Assembly: GCA_028279425.1 (NCBI GenBank)
Contig: JANQNV010000142.1
Location: forward strand, 1-46,582
Length of the DNA stretch: 46,582 nucleotides
Direction of reading: 5' to 3'
From: Longimicrobiales bacterium
GTDB lineage: Bacteria > Gemmatimonadota > Gemmatimonadetes > Longimicrobiales > Gaopeijiaceae
Shown here: positions 32,815-41,561 of the stretch, piece after piece
Numbering within the stretch: position 1 is the first letter of the stretch
Layout: each line of letters begins with the position of its first letter
Made by a program: the position numbers and the translations under genes
Notes under the pieces: generated by a model
Seen by the model: only the letters and a program-made list of their open reading frames with translations
The model's database searches: none
What the model was told of the DNA's origin: nothing

Positions 32815-35800
32815 ATGACTCCGTCCGATTCGATGTTCTCCGGCGCCGCCGCGTTGCTCCTGGCCTTCACTTTGGCGCCGGTGCCGGCCCTGGGCCAGAC
32901 GGACCACGACGACCCCGACCATCACGCGAAGGAGGTGATGTCGGTCCTGAACTTCCGCGAGATCGGTCCGACGATCATGAGCGGCCGGGTGTCGGATCTG
33001 GCGGTCGATGAAGCCAGTCCCTCGACGTTCTACGTGGGGACGGCCACCGGTGGTGTCTGGAAGACGACCAGCGGCGGAGTCCACTTCGAGCCCGTGTTCA
33101 CCGATCAGGCCACCTCGTCGATCGGTGACGTGACGCTGGCGCCGTCGAGTCCCAACGTCGTTTGGGTGGGTACGGGTGAGCCCCAGAACCGGCAGAGTTC
33201 GCCGTGGGGCAACGGCGTGTACCGGTCGCTCGACGGGGGGGCCACCTGGGATCACCTCGGCCTCGAAGACACCCATCACATTTCGCGCATCCAGGTACAT
33301 CCGCTCGACCCGGACGTCGCCTACGTGGCGGCGATGGGCCATCTGTGGGGCCCCAATGAGACCCGTGGTGTCTTCAAGACCACCGACGGTGGGCGGAGCT
33401 GGGAGAAGGTCCTCTACGTCGACGAGCATACGGGGGCGATCGACCTGATCATGGACCCCCATCACCCCAACACGCTCTTCGCGGCGATGTATCAGCGGCA
33501 GCGCCGGGCGTGGGGATTCAACGGCGGGGGCCCCGGGTCGGGCATCTACCGGACGATGGACGGCGGGGCGAGCTGGACGGAGCTGACCGAGGGGCTGCCG
33601 GAGGGCGACAAGGGGCGGATCGGCCTGGACATCTACCGCGGCGACTCGAATCTGATCTATGCGGTAGTCGAGGCCGACGCGCGCGCCCCCGGGGTGTTCA
33701 ACCAGGGCGAGCGCCAGAACGGCGTCTACCGATCGTGGGATCGCGGCGAGACCTGGGAGAAGACGAGCGACACGAACAACCGCCCGATGTACTACTCGCA
33801 GATCCGTGTCGACCCCAACAACCCGCAACTGGTCTTCATGGGGGGCGCCAACGGGTATCGGTCCACCGACGGGGGGTACACCTTCACCGACGATGCCGCC
33901 GACGGCGTGCACCTCGATCACCATGCGTGGTGGATCAACCCCGACGACTCCAACCACCACATCCTGGGGAGTGACGGCGGGGTGTCGGTCAGCTGGGACG
34001 GTTCGGACAGTTGGTACCAGCACCGCAACCTGCCGATCTCGCAGTTCTACGAAATCGGCGTCGACAACCAGACACCGTATCACGTGTGCGGGGGCCTGCA
34101 GGACAACGGATCGTGGTGTGCCCCCTCCGACACCTGGTCGAACCAGGGGGTGCGCACGCGGGACTGGTACAACGTCGGAGGTGGAGACGGCTTCTTCACG
34201 GCGATGCACCCCACCGATCCTCGCGTGATGTTTGCCGAGTCGCAGGGCGGCAACATCGCGATCGTCGATCGGACCAATCAGGAGCGGCGCGGGATCCGTC
34301 CTGCCGCGGTGGACGAGGCCGGGGAGTCGCTCCCGGAGCGGCGCAACTGGAATTCACCGATCGTGATCTCGTCGCACGATCCCGATCGCGTCTACTTCGG
34401 GAGCAACTACCTGCACCGCAGCGACGACCTCGGCCACAGCTGGACACGGATCTCCGACGACAACACCTTCGCGATCGATCGCGAATCGCTGGAGATCATG
34501 GGGGTACAGGGCTCGGAGCCGCAGATCTCGCTCAACGACGGTCAGTCCACCTACGGCAACCTCACCGCCGTGGCCGAGTCGCCGCTGAATGCCGACCTCC
34601 TCTATACCGGCGCCGACGACGGTCGCCTCATGCGAACGCGCGACGGCGGCACCACGTGGGACGACATCACGGGCAATGTGCCGGGTCTGCCCGCCAACAC
34701 GTACGTGACGCGCATCGTCGCGGCCAACCACGTGGAGGGTGCCGTCGTGGCCGCCTTCGATGGGCATCGCTCCGACGACTTCGCGGCCTACATCTACCGG
34801 AGCCTCGACTACGGCGACTCGTGGGAGCTCATCGTGGAGGGGCTTCCCGAGAACTCCATCAGTGCGCTCATCCAGCATCCGACGTCACCCAACCTGTGGT
34901 TCACCGGCAACGAGCTCGGCGTCTACGCGAGCGTGGACGGAGGAGACCGTTGGGTGGCGATGTCCGGCCTCGGGCTTCCGACCGTGCCGGTGGACGACAT
35001 CAAGATCCAGGAGCGTGAGAACGACCTCGTGCTCGGAACGCATGGTCGCGGCATCTGGATCATGGACGACATCGGTCCATTGTCGGACCTCGCCATGGCC
35101 GATGCTACCGAACACATGGGCGTGAAGGTGTTCTCGATGGGGCCGGCCGTGTCGTACAGCACCTACCGCCCCCAGGGCTGGACCCCGGGCATCTACGCGG
35201 CTGACAACGGTCCCTACGGCGTGCAGGTGCGCTATCACGTGCCGGGCACCCTGCCCGAAGGGTGGGGGGAGCCGACCCTCGAGGTGCGCGATGCGAGTGG
35301 TGCGCGGGTGCGAGCCCTCGCGGCCTCGTCGGAGGGCGGGATGCACGAGGTCACGTGGGATCTACGCCTGGCCATGACCGACGACGAGGGCGAGGACACG
35401 GTTTCCGGCCCCAGAGTCCCTCCGGGTCAGTACACCGTGGCGATTTCGTTCGAGGGCGGAGACAGCCATTCGGCGCCGGTGCGGGTGATGGCCGACCCCC
35501 GTTCGCAGCTGACGGCGGCGCAGTTGGGTGAGCGGCATGCCGCGATGATGGACAGCTACCGCCTCACACCGTCGTTCCAGTCGGCGCTGCAGAACGTGGG
35601 GCGGGCGAACGATCAGCTCGAGGGGGCCATCGAGCGCGTCGACGAGGCGGGGATGGAGGAGTCCGACCTGGCCGACCGTCTCGACGCAGCGATGGATCGA
35701 CTCGCCGAGATCGAAGAGGCTCTGCGGGACGCCGGCCGCGGCGCGGGCGCGTGGAACCAGATCCAGGGCATGCACCGGATGCCCTCGGAGGCTCAGCGGC

Positions 35801-35967
35801 GGGCGATCGACGAGGCGTGGTCGACGCTCCCCGCCACGATCAGCGACCTCAACGGCTTCATCGAGGGCGATCTTCAGGCGCTGATGAGCGAGGCCTACGA
35901 GGTGGCCGCTCCCGAGCCCGATGCCCTCACACCCTCACCCGTGCCGTCGCGAGGGGGCGGCCAGTAG
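32815..35967 (+). CDS. Exported sortilin/VPS10-like Asp-box beta-propeller protein
   Basis: 1050 residues. ATG 32815 has GAGGAA four bases upstream; the signal peptide ends near PALGQ. Two large propellers are built from Asp-box (BNR) repeats, for example SLDGGATWD, TTDGGRSWE, TMDGGASWT, SWDRGETWE, STDGGYTFT, SDDLGHSWT, TRDGGTTWD and SLDYGDSWE. YVGTATGGVWKTTSGG near the start and VLGTHGRGIWIMDD near residue 755 are signatures of the bacterial WD40/YVTN/BNR glycosyl-hydrolase-annotated family. The C-terminal third has an Ig-like domain (GGMHEVTWDLRL) and a helical tail. Such proteins are often annotated as glycosyl hydrolases, but activity is unproven and I see no defined catalytic site. It stands alone. 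Confidence 0.9.
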   Translation: MTPSDSMFSGAAALLLAFTLAPVPALGQTDHDDPDHHAKEVMSVLNFREIGPTIMSGRVSDLAVDEASPSTFYVGTATGGVWKTTSGGVHFEPVFTDQATSSIGDVTLAPSSPNVVWVGTGEPQNRQSSPWGNGVYRSLDGGATWDHLGLEDTHHISRIQVHPLDPDVAYVAAMGHLWGPNETRGVFKTTDGGRSWEKVLYVDEHTGAIDLIMDPHHPNTLFAAMYQRQRRAWGFNGGGPGSGIYRTMDGGASWTELTEGLPEGDKGRIGLDIYRGDSNLIYAVVEADARAPGVFNQGERQNGVYRSWDRGETWEKTSDTNNRPMYYSQIRVDPNNPQLVFMGGANGYRSTDGGYTFTDDAADGVHLDHHAWWINPDDSNHHILGSDGGVSVSWDGSDSWYQHRNLPISQFYEIGVDNQTPYHVCGGLQDNGSWCAPSDTWSNQGVRTRDWYNVGGGDGFFTAMHPTDPRVMFAESQGGNIAIVDRTNQERRGIRPAAVDEAGESLPERRNWNSPIVISSHDPDRVYFGSNYLHRSDDLGHSWTRISDDNTFAIDRESLEIMGVQGSEPQISLNDGQSTYGNLTAVAESPLNADLLYTGADDGRLMRTRDGGTTWDDITGNVPGLPANTYVTRIVAANHVEGAVVAAFDGHRSDDFAAYIYRSLDYGDSWELIVEGLPENSISALIQHPTSPNLWFTGNELGVYASVDGGDRWVAMSGLGLPTVPVDDIKIQERENDLVLGTHGRGIWIMDDIGPLSDLAMADATEHMGVKVFSMGPAVSYSTYRPQGWTPGIYAADNGPYGVQVRYHVPGTLPEGWGEPTLEVRDASGARVRALAASSEGGMHEVTWDLRLAMTDDEGEDTVSGPRVPPGQYTVAISFEGGDSHSAPVRVMADPRSQLTAAQLGERHAAMMDSYRLTPSFQSALQNVGRANDQLEGAIERVDEAGMEESDLADRLDAAMDRLAEIEEALRDAGRGAGAWNQIQGMHRMPSEAQRRAIDEAWSTLPATISDLNGFIEGDLQALMSEAYEVAAPEPDALTPSPVPSRGGGQ

Positions 35968-35983
35968 GGCGGGGCGGCCAGAC

Positions 35984-36622
35984 TCAACGGCCGAGTCGCC
36001 GGGCTACTCCCAACTGGAGGGTCGCTCGGCGACCGAACTCCCGCTCCGACGGTCCGATCGGGGCGCCCGGCATCGATGGGGCGTCGAAGCCCGCCCACAG
36101 ACCTTCGCCCTGTGTGATCAACGCCCAGCCGTCGGCGATCGGCCAACGCATACTGACCGCGGCCCCACCGTGGAATCCGCGATCGTAGCCGGGCCGGTCG
36201 GCGAACTGACGCCAGCTCAGGCCCAGCAGCGGACCGAAGCGCACGTCGCCGGGAATCGCCTCCACCCGCCATCTCAACTGGATCCCGACGTCGACGAGTT
36301 CGGCCCGCCCGTCGATCACCGTCTCCGCCACGCTGGTCATCGCACCGCGCAGGTCGACGGCCAGAGCCCTCCCGAGGTCGGCGGTGACCAGCGCCGCTAC
36401 GCCGGCCCCCGCGCCCAGCCCCTGGAAGGCACCGCCCGCCACGTAGGGCGAGCCCACCGCGACCACGCCGACCCAGAAACCCGTGAGGGAGTCGGACTCG
36501 ATCTCGGTGTCGAGCCCGACCTGGGGGAAGGTCCGCTGGGCCGCCGCCGGCGCGCCCGGCGCGAGCCATACCGCGATGAGAAGGCTGGTTGTTTCGGCGA
36601 CTCGAGCAGGCAGGCGACGCAT
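35984..36622 (-). CDS. Exported protein, probably a small outer-membrane beta-barrel
   Basis: 212 residues. A signal peptide (LLIAVWLAPGAPAAAQ) precedes a chain of alternating amphipathic strands: GFWVGVVAVGSPYVAGGAFQ, LVDVGIQLRWRVEAIP, VRFGPLLGLSWRQF and GGAAVSMRWPIADGWALITQ, ending RRATLQLGVARRLGR. The pattern suits an eight-stranded barrel, though the last residue is arginine rather than phenylalanine. I do not recognise a family. It lies 70 bases downstream of the ADOP permease and may share its transcript. It converges with the Asp-box propeller gene 16 bases away. Confidence 0.7.
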   Translation of the reverse strand: MRRLPARVAETTSLLIAVWLAPGAPAAAQRTFPQVGLDTEIESDSLTGFWVGVVAVGSPYVAGGAFQGLGAGAGVAALVTADLGRALAVDLRGAMTSVAETVIDGRAELVDVGIQLRWRVEAIPGDVRFGPLLGLSWRQFADRPGYDRGFHGGAAVSMRWPIADGWALITQGEGLWAGFDAPSMPGAPIGPSEREFGRRATLQLGVARRLGR

Positions 36623-36692
36623 GGCAACGAAAGTACTGCGTATGCGCGTACGTCGCGAACCGCTGGGGCGATCGCGTGTCGCGGGCCGGCGT

Positions 36693-39359
36693 CTACTCCG
36701 ACTGGAGCGCTCGAACCCCCTTCATGCGCGCGGCGCGCGCCGCGGGCACCGCGCCGGCCGACAGAGCGACGAGCAGGAGCACCCCCGTCATCGCCAGGAG
36801 CGTGACGGGGTCGGTCGACCCGACCTGAAAGAGCAGGGAAGACAGAAGGCGGGCACCGACGAGCGACGCCAGCAGGCCGAGAGCGATCCCGAACGAGGCG
36901 AGCACGACGGTGCGGCCGATGACGCTGCGCAGCACCATGGGCGCCGAGGCCCCCAGCGCCATCCGGATGCCGATCTCGGCTCGACGCTCCGCGACCGAGT
37001 AGGCGAGCACCCCGTAGATGCCGAGTCCCGCCAGCAGGAGGGCGGCGCCCCCGAAGGCGGCCAACACCTGCAGCAGGAAGCGGCGCGCCGAGACGGCTCG
37101 CGCCACCGACTCGTTCATGGTCCAGAACTCGCGCGTCGGCATGTTCGGGTCGACTTCGGCCAGCGCGGCGCGCACGCGGGACACCGTCGCCGGAACGGCC
37201 AGCCCCGACCGAACCACCATCTCGATGGTACCGAAGTCCGGCATCTGCGACATGGTGAAGTAGACCTGGATGCCGGAGTCCGACTCCGGCGAGACGTGGC
37301 GCACATCGTCGACCACGCCCACGACCTCCCACGGCTCGTCCTGCCAGAGCTGGAGGTATTGTCCGACGGCGGGCCCGTCGCCGAACAGCCGGCGTGCGCC
37401 GGTCGTGTTGATCACGACGGCCTGGGGCGCGTCTGCGACGTCGCTCGACGAGAGGTACCGTCCACTCCGCAGTGGCGTCTCCATCGCCTCGAGATAGCCG
37501 GCGTCGACGATGTGCGGGTGCATTCCGACGCCGTCGAGGTCGAGGTCGGGCTGACCGACGACCGAGAAGCCCCACGAGCGATTGCGTCCGAGAGGCAGGG
37601 CATCGATCAGGCCGACGGCCTCGACGCCCGGCACCTGCGACACCCGCGTGGCGGCTCGGTCGAAGAAGTCTACGAAGGCCGCGTTGGATTCGAAGTCGCC
37701 ACTCGGGTTGAGCTGCCAGGCGACGGTCTCGTCGGGCTCGAAGCCCAGGTCGACCGCCATGACGGCCTGGAACGAGCGAATCAGAAGCCCACCCGCCACC
37801 AACAAGACCGAGGCGAGGGCGACCTCGGCGATCACGAGGCCCTCTCGCATCCGTCGAGCCCCGCGCGACGAGCTCGCGCTGCGTCCACCGGAACGCAAGA
37901 CGGCGGCCTCGTCGCCTTCCGAGACCTGGAGGGCCGGCGCCAGTCCCACCACCAGACCGGTGAGGATCGACACTCCCGCAGCGAAGAGCAGGGCCAGGCC
38001 GTCGACCCCCACCTGGTCGAGCAGGGGGACCTCGATGCCGGCCGTGTTGGAGACGAGTCGGGTCGCGGCCCACGCGATGCCCGCACCGGCGATGGAGCCG
38101 ACGACGGCGATCCCCAGGGACTCCATCATGAGCTGACGGAGCAGTCGGCCGCGCGAGGCCCCGAGCGCCTTGCGGACGGCGATCTCACGTGCCCGACCCG
38201 GTGTGCGGGCGAGGAGCATGTTGGACACGTTGACGCATACGATGAGCAGCACGGTGCCCGCCGCCGCGATCAACAGGTACAGCCCCGACCGCACCGGCGC
38301 CGAGATCTTCTCCTGAAGCGGGGTGAGATGGGCGCCCAGTCCCCATCGGTCGGGCTGGGCCTCTTCGAGGCTGGCGACGATGCCGTCGAGCTCGGCCTGG
38401 GCCGCCTCGGGTGTGACGCCCGGCTGGAGGCGACCGATCATGTGCACGGTGTTGCCCCAGTTGTCAGTTCGCTCGGAGATCTCCCAGATGGTCAAGAAGT
38501 CGACCTTCTGTCCGGGCGTGAAGATCGATCCGAAGTCGAAGTGGGCCGGGAGCACGCCGATCACCTGGGTGGGTTCGCCATTCAGCGTCACGGAGGTGCC
38601 GACCACACTCGCGTCGGCCCCGAAACGCTGCCGGAAGAAGGCGTGCGACAGCACGATCGCCCCGGGCCCGTCCCACGTGTACTCCTCGGGGCGGAAGGTG
38701 CGTCCGACGGCGGGCTGCACGCCGAGGACGTCTAGGAAGTCTCCCGCCACACCGTAGCCTGCGATGCGCTGCAACTGACCGTCGGCTTCGAGGGTGTAGG
38801 CCTCTTGTCCGGAGAAGGCGTTGAAGGCCGTGATCCCGTCGAAGGAGTCGGCGAGCCTGCGAAAGTCCATCAGGTTCGACGTTCGCGACGTCACCGCCGA
38901 CAAACTCTCGCCCGACCCATCGTTGAGCGCGATCCACGCCAGCTGTGCGGGGCTCTCGAAGGGCAGAGGGGCGAGCAGGAGCGGCTTGATCACGCTGAAC
39001 ACGGCCGTGGTCGCTCCTACGCCGAGTCCGATCACGGTGGCGGTGAGGATCGAGAACCCGGGGCTGCGCCGGAGTGAGCGCCAGGCGTAGGCGATGTCCT
39101 TCTTCAGGCCGCGAAGGCCGAGTATCTCGGTCATGGTCGAGGGTCCAGTAAAGGTGCGGGCAATGGCCCGGAGCATGCGCGAGGCCGTCAGGGCGGCCAC
39201 CTCGCGGACGTACCAGCGGCGGGCGGCGGGCCAGCCGCGTCGGCGGCCCAGCGCGACGAAGTCCTCGCGCAGGTCTCCGAGGATCGCCGGCCGGGCGGGG
39301 TCGTCGCGGAAGGCCCACGCGAGGCAGCGCGTAGCCCAGGAGGGTGGGTCGGGAATCAT
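36693..39359 (-). CDS. ADOP-type (MacB/FtsX-like) ABC transporter permease
   Basis: 888 residues. The first 70 residues are the soluble prefix seen in acidobacterial duplicated orphan permeases (RDDPARPAILGDLREDFVAL). Two copies of the MacB periplasmic core/FtsX unit follow: the first begins DIAYAWRSLRRSPGFSILTA with a membrane helix, FGADASVVGTSVTLNGEPTQ and PGRAREIAVRKALGASRGRL; the second begins REGLVIAEVALASVLLVAGG and ends with RRAEIGIRMALGASAPMVLR and the final helices. No ATPase is encoded nearby, which is the rule for ADOPs. They may export or transduce signals; substrates are unknown. The ATG overlaps the PadR stop by ATGA, so both are co-expressed. Confidence 0.93.
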   Translation of the reverse strand: MIPDPPSWATRCLAWAFRDDPARPAILGDLREDFVALGRRRGWPAARRWYVREVAALTASRMLRAIARTFTGPSTMTEILGLRGLKKDIAYAWRSLRRSPGFSILTATVIGLGVGATTAVFSVIKPLLLAPLPFESPAQLAWIALNDGSGESLSAVTSRTSNLMDFRRLADSFDGITAFNAFSGQEAYTLEADGQLQRIAGYGVAGDFLDVLGVQPAVGRTFRPEEYTWDGPGAIVLSHAFFRQRFGADASVVGTSVTLNGEPTQVIGVLPAHFDFGSIFTPGQKVDFLTIWEISERTDNWGNTVHMIGRLQPGVTPEAAQAELDGIVASLEEAQPDRWGLGAHLTPLQEKISAPVRSGLYLLIAAAGTVLLIVCVNVSNMLLARTPGRAREIAVRKALGASRGRLLRQLMMESLGIAVVGSIAGAGIAWAATRLVSNTAGIEVPLLDQVGVDGLALLFAAGVSILTGLVVGLAPALQVSEGDEAAVLRSGGRSASSSRGARRMREGLVIAEVALASVLLVAGGLLIRSFQAVMAVDLGFEPDETVAWQLNPSGDFESNAAFVDFFDRAATRVSQVPGVEAVGLIDALPLGRNRSWGFSVVGQPDLDLDGVGMHPHIVDAGYLEAMETPLRSGRYLSSSDVADAPQAVVINTTGARRLFGDGPAVGQYLQLWQDEPWEVVGVVDDVRHVSPESDSGIQVYFTMSQMPDFGTIEMVVRSGLAVPATVSRVRAALAEVDPNMPTREFWTMNESVARAVSARRFLLQVLAAFGGAALLLAGLGIYGVLAYSVAERRAEIGIRMALGASAPMVLRSVIGRTVVLASFGIALGLLASLVGARLLSSLLFQVGSTDPVTLLAMTGVLLLVALSAGAVPAARAARMKGVRALQSE

Positions 39360-39682
39360 CGGGGGTCCAGCGTGCCGTCGAGGCCGTCGAGGAACTCCAG
39401 GATGACATCTCGGGAGCGACGCAGGGCCGCGAGTCCGTCCGGGGTCACCCGCAGGGCTCGCATGGGGTGTCCACCGCGTTCGGGCACCTCACTCGGAGCG
39501 AGGGCCCAGGTCAGGAAGCCCTTGTCTGCCAACCTGTCGAGCGTGCGGTACAGCGCCCCTCGTGTGACCCGCCGTCCGGCATGGGTCTCGAGATCGGCGC
39601 GAACCCGATTCGCATAGGGCTCGGAGCCCTGTCGAAGAATCGACAACAGCACCAGCATCTCGAACTCGCCGAGCTTGGACAT
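39356..39682 (-). CDS. PadR-family transcriptional regulator
   Basis: 108 residues from ATG 39680-39682, which gives the standard short PadR form starting MSKLGEFEMLVLLSILRQG. An in-frame start at 39775 would add 31 residues not usual in the family. The winged helix reads YANRVRADLETHAGRRVTRG, ALYRTLDRLADKGFLTW and RALRVTPDGLAALRRSRDVI. PadR proteins of this type precede ADOP permeases in many genomes and are thought to repress them. The stop overlaps the permease ATG by four bases. An AT-rich patch upstream (39741-39751) is the likely promoter/operator. Confidence 0.93.
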   Translation of the reverse strand: MSKLGEFEMLVLLSILRQGSEPYANRVRADLETHAGRRVTRGALYRTLDRLADKGFLTWALAPSEVPERGGHPMRALRVTPDGLAALRRSRDVILEFLDGLDGTLDPR

Positions 39683-39740
39683 CGTTTCGCTGCTCCAGGT
39701 CTCACGGGAGGGGTGCCGGGTCGACACGAAATCGAAGAAT

Positions 39741-39751
39741 AAATTGTATAC
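39741..39751 (-). promoter_or_regulatory. AT-rich patch with GTATAC palindrome upstream of padR
   Basis: AAATTGTATAC on the plus strand; read on the minus strand it gives GTATACAATTT with TACAAT as a good -10 box 61 bases before the padR start. GTATAC is a short palindrome of the kind found in PadR operators. It is the most AT-rich run in this part of the window. The -35 box is not convincing. Confidence 0.4.
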
Positions 39752-39833
39752 CTCGACCTCGTCACCCTGGGTCACTCACCCTCCTTCGACGGGCGGAGTG
39801 CGCGGGAGGTTGGAATCCCCGCGCCAGAGTGGC

Positions 39834-40790
39834 TCAGGCCGGGTCGATGGGAATCCGGTCTGCGTGCTGCCGGAGCCACTGATCGAACGTCTGCAGGGCA
39901 GGATTCAGGCGCCTCGCTTCATCGATCGATCGGGCCCGTCGGAAGTCTTCCGCGAAGTCGTGGTAGTACTGAAACATGTTGCCGAGATCGTCGGCACCGG
40001 GGAAACCGTATGCCCGGTATTCGTCCCACGGTGGGGAGTAGTGCGCCACGGGTTCGCCGATGGCCGCGCCGATCGCAGTCGCCATCTCGGCGCCGCTCAG
40101 ATGCTCCCCGGCAATGCCGACCCGGCGGCCGATCATGGAGGCGCCCTCCTTGAAGACGCCATATGCGCAGCGGCCGATGTCTTCGGCGGCGATGCCGGGC
40201 ATCTTCTCGTCTCCCATCGGCAACACGAACGTCAGCGAGCCGTCCTCCGCTCGCTGCGGGTGGGCCCCGAAGTGGATGAGGTTGTCCCAGTAGTACGAGG
40301 TCAGGAGGTAGGTCGTCGGGACGTCGCGCTCCGCCCAGAAGGCGTCGGCCTCCCCCTTCGCGTCGAGGTGGGGCACCTTGTAGCGCTCCTGGAGCGTGGG
40401 CATACGATCGTCCTCGAGGGGCACCTTCAACCTCGTGTCCTCGAGTGTCGACCACACCACGTGTCGGAGGCCTGCGGCCTTGGCCGCATCGGCCATGTTT
40501 CGGGCATCGGCCAGCTCGCGGGCCGTCGAGAAGTGTTCCCAGAACGACGTCACGCAGTAGGCTCCGTACGCCCCATGGAAGGCGCGTGCCAGGTCCGTGG
40601 GTTGCGAGACGTCGGCCTGTACGACGTCGGCTCCACGTGCCGCCAGCGCCCGTGCCGCCTCCGACCCGGGATTCCGCGTCAGGGCCCGGACGGCGAACCC
40701 GCCCTCCTCGTCGTCGAGAATGGCGCGGGCGAGTCCGCCCCCCTGGGCACCCGTCGCGCCTACCACGGCAACGATCTTCTCGTCGGTCAC
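39834..40790 (-). CDS. NmrA-family NAD(P)-binding protein
   Basis: 318 residues. The nucleotide-binding motif VVGATGAQGGGLARAIL is at 9-25. NmrA/HSCARG features follow: FAVRALTRNPGSEAARAL, GADVVQADVSQP, AYGAYCVTSFWEHFS, HVVWSTLEDTR, HLDAKGEADAFWAE and PTTYLLTSYYWDNL. The usual SDR catalytic Tyr-x-x-x-Lys is not evident, so it is more likely a redox sensor or reductase of the NmrA type. The start is GTG 40788-40790, overlapping the stop of the upstream membrane-protein gene (GTGA). There is no signal peptide. Confidence 0.9.
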   Translation of the reverse strand: MTDEKIVAVVGATGAQGGGLARAILDDEEGGFAVRALTRNPGSEAARALAARGADVVQADVSQPTDLARAFHGAYGAYCVTSFWEHFSTARELADARNMADAAKAAGLRHVVWSTLEDTRLKVPLEDDRMPTLQERYKVPHLDAKGEADAFWAERDVPTTYLLTSYYWDNLIHFGAHPQRAEDGSLTFVLPMGDEKMPGIAAEDIGRCAYGVFKEGASMIGRRVGIAGEHLSGAEMATAIGAAIGEPVAHYSPPWDEYRAYGFPGADDLGNMFQYYHDFAEDFRRARSIDEARRLNPALQTFDQWLRQHADRIPIDPA

Positions 40791-41302
40791 GACATGCTCC
40801 TCTTCGACGCGGCCTCGATTCCTTCGACGAGGCCCTCAAGACGGTGGGCGAGTGTCCGCATATCGTCGCCCCCCAGCCGTTGACCCACGGCGCTTCCGAC
40901 GTGCAGCAGGATGACGGCGGGGAGCCCGATCCAGACTCCCCACAGGCCCCAGGCCGCCTCACCCGACGCCCACTGCGCGTACCCGAAGGCCGCCCCGAAC
41001 AAGACCGCGAACCACGCCACGCCGTACGCGAAGATGAAGAAGGTCCAGACCTCGGGGTACGGGGCGAACCGACCGTGCAGGCGCGTCTTGCCACCGGGAG
41101 CGTCATCGGCCTGAACGGAGAGGTAGGGCGTCCAGAGGTGGCGTTCCGCGTCGTCCACGTACAGTTCGGCACATCGCCCCTTCGACTGGCACCGGCGCGA
41201 GCGTGGGCCCCCGGCGATCTGTTCCCGGATGCACCGCATGGTTTCGTCGGGATCGAGGTCGATCTCGATGTCGAGGGTCGGCCGTAGGCGTGGGCTGTCC
41301 AC
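40787..41302 (-). CDS. Membrane protein with two transmembrane segments, unknown function
   Basis: 171 residues. I chose GTG 41300-41302 because AAGGAG lies six bases upstream; the open frame continues further up through non-coding sequence. The N-terminal 75 residues are soluble and acidic (LDIEIDLDPDETMRCIREQI), with two cysteines in SRRCQSKGRCAELYVDD. Two hydrophobic helices follow (TFFIFAYGVAWFAVLFGAAF and GLWGVWIGLPAVILLHVG), then a helical tail. I do not recognise the family. It is coupled to the NmrA gene by a four-base overlap and divergent from bipA. Confidence 0.75.
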   Translation of the reverse strand: MDSPRLRPTLDIEIDLDPDETMRCIREQIAGGPRSRRCQSKGRCAELYVDDAERHLWTPYLSVQADDAPGGKTRLHGRFAPYPEVWTFFIFAYGVAWFAVLFGAAFGYAQWASGEAAWGLWGVWIGLPAVILLHVGSAVGQRLGGDDMRTLAHRLEGLVEGIEAASKRSMS

Positions 41303-41390
41303 CGGGGACTCCTTCGTCGAGTTGTCCAGGTACGGCGGGGAGCAAGAATCCGGGTCGACGAGGGGCTGCGCAAGCTCTTTCCCGGGTGGA

Positions 41391-41405
41391 GGGTCGGACC
41401 GACCC
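41391..41405. promoter_or_regulatory. Perfect palindrome GGGTCGGACCGACCC in the bipA upstream region
   Basis: A 7+1+7 perfect palindrome in the 259-base divergent region between the membrane-protein gene and bipA. A second inverted repeat with the same GGGTC/GACCC core lies 14 bases further on. It is probably a regulator binding site or part of a structured leader. Confidence 0.45.
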
Positions 41406-41418
41406 ACTCCTCCGTGGC

Positions 41419-41447
41419 GGGTAGTGGGTCAGCTCGACCCAGTACCC
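41419..41447. promoter_or_regulatory. Imperfect inverted repeat sharing the GGGTC/GACCC core
   Basis: Twelve bases (41419-41430) pair with 41436-41447 around the loop AGCTC, with one mismatch. The core GGGTC-N5-GACCC matches the palindrome at 41391-41405. Paired similar repeats suggest two operator copies upstream of bipA. Confidence 0.45.
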
Positions 41448-41561
41448 CGTGGCGCAGGGTGGCGACGTCGAGTCGGATCTTCGCTATCTTTCACGGCTAT
41501 ACCGCCCTCGGTCCGCTGCGAGGCCGTACCCGCCCCGACGTCTGCTCCAGGATCAGGACCC

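Noticed and set aside
41229-41561. Upstream in-frame extension of BipA
   Set aside because: BipA proteins begin at the conserved segment coded from 41562; the extension covers the divergent regulatory region with its palindromes.
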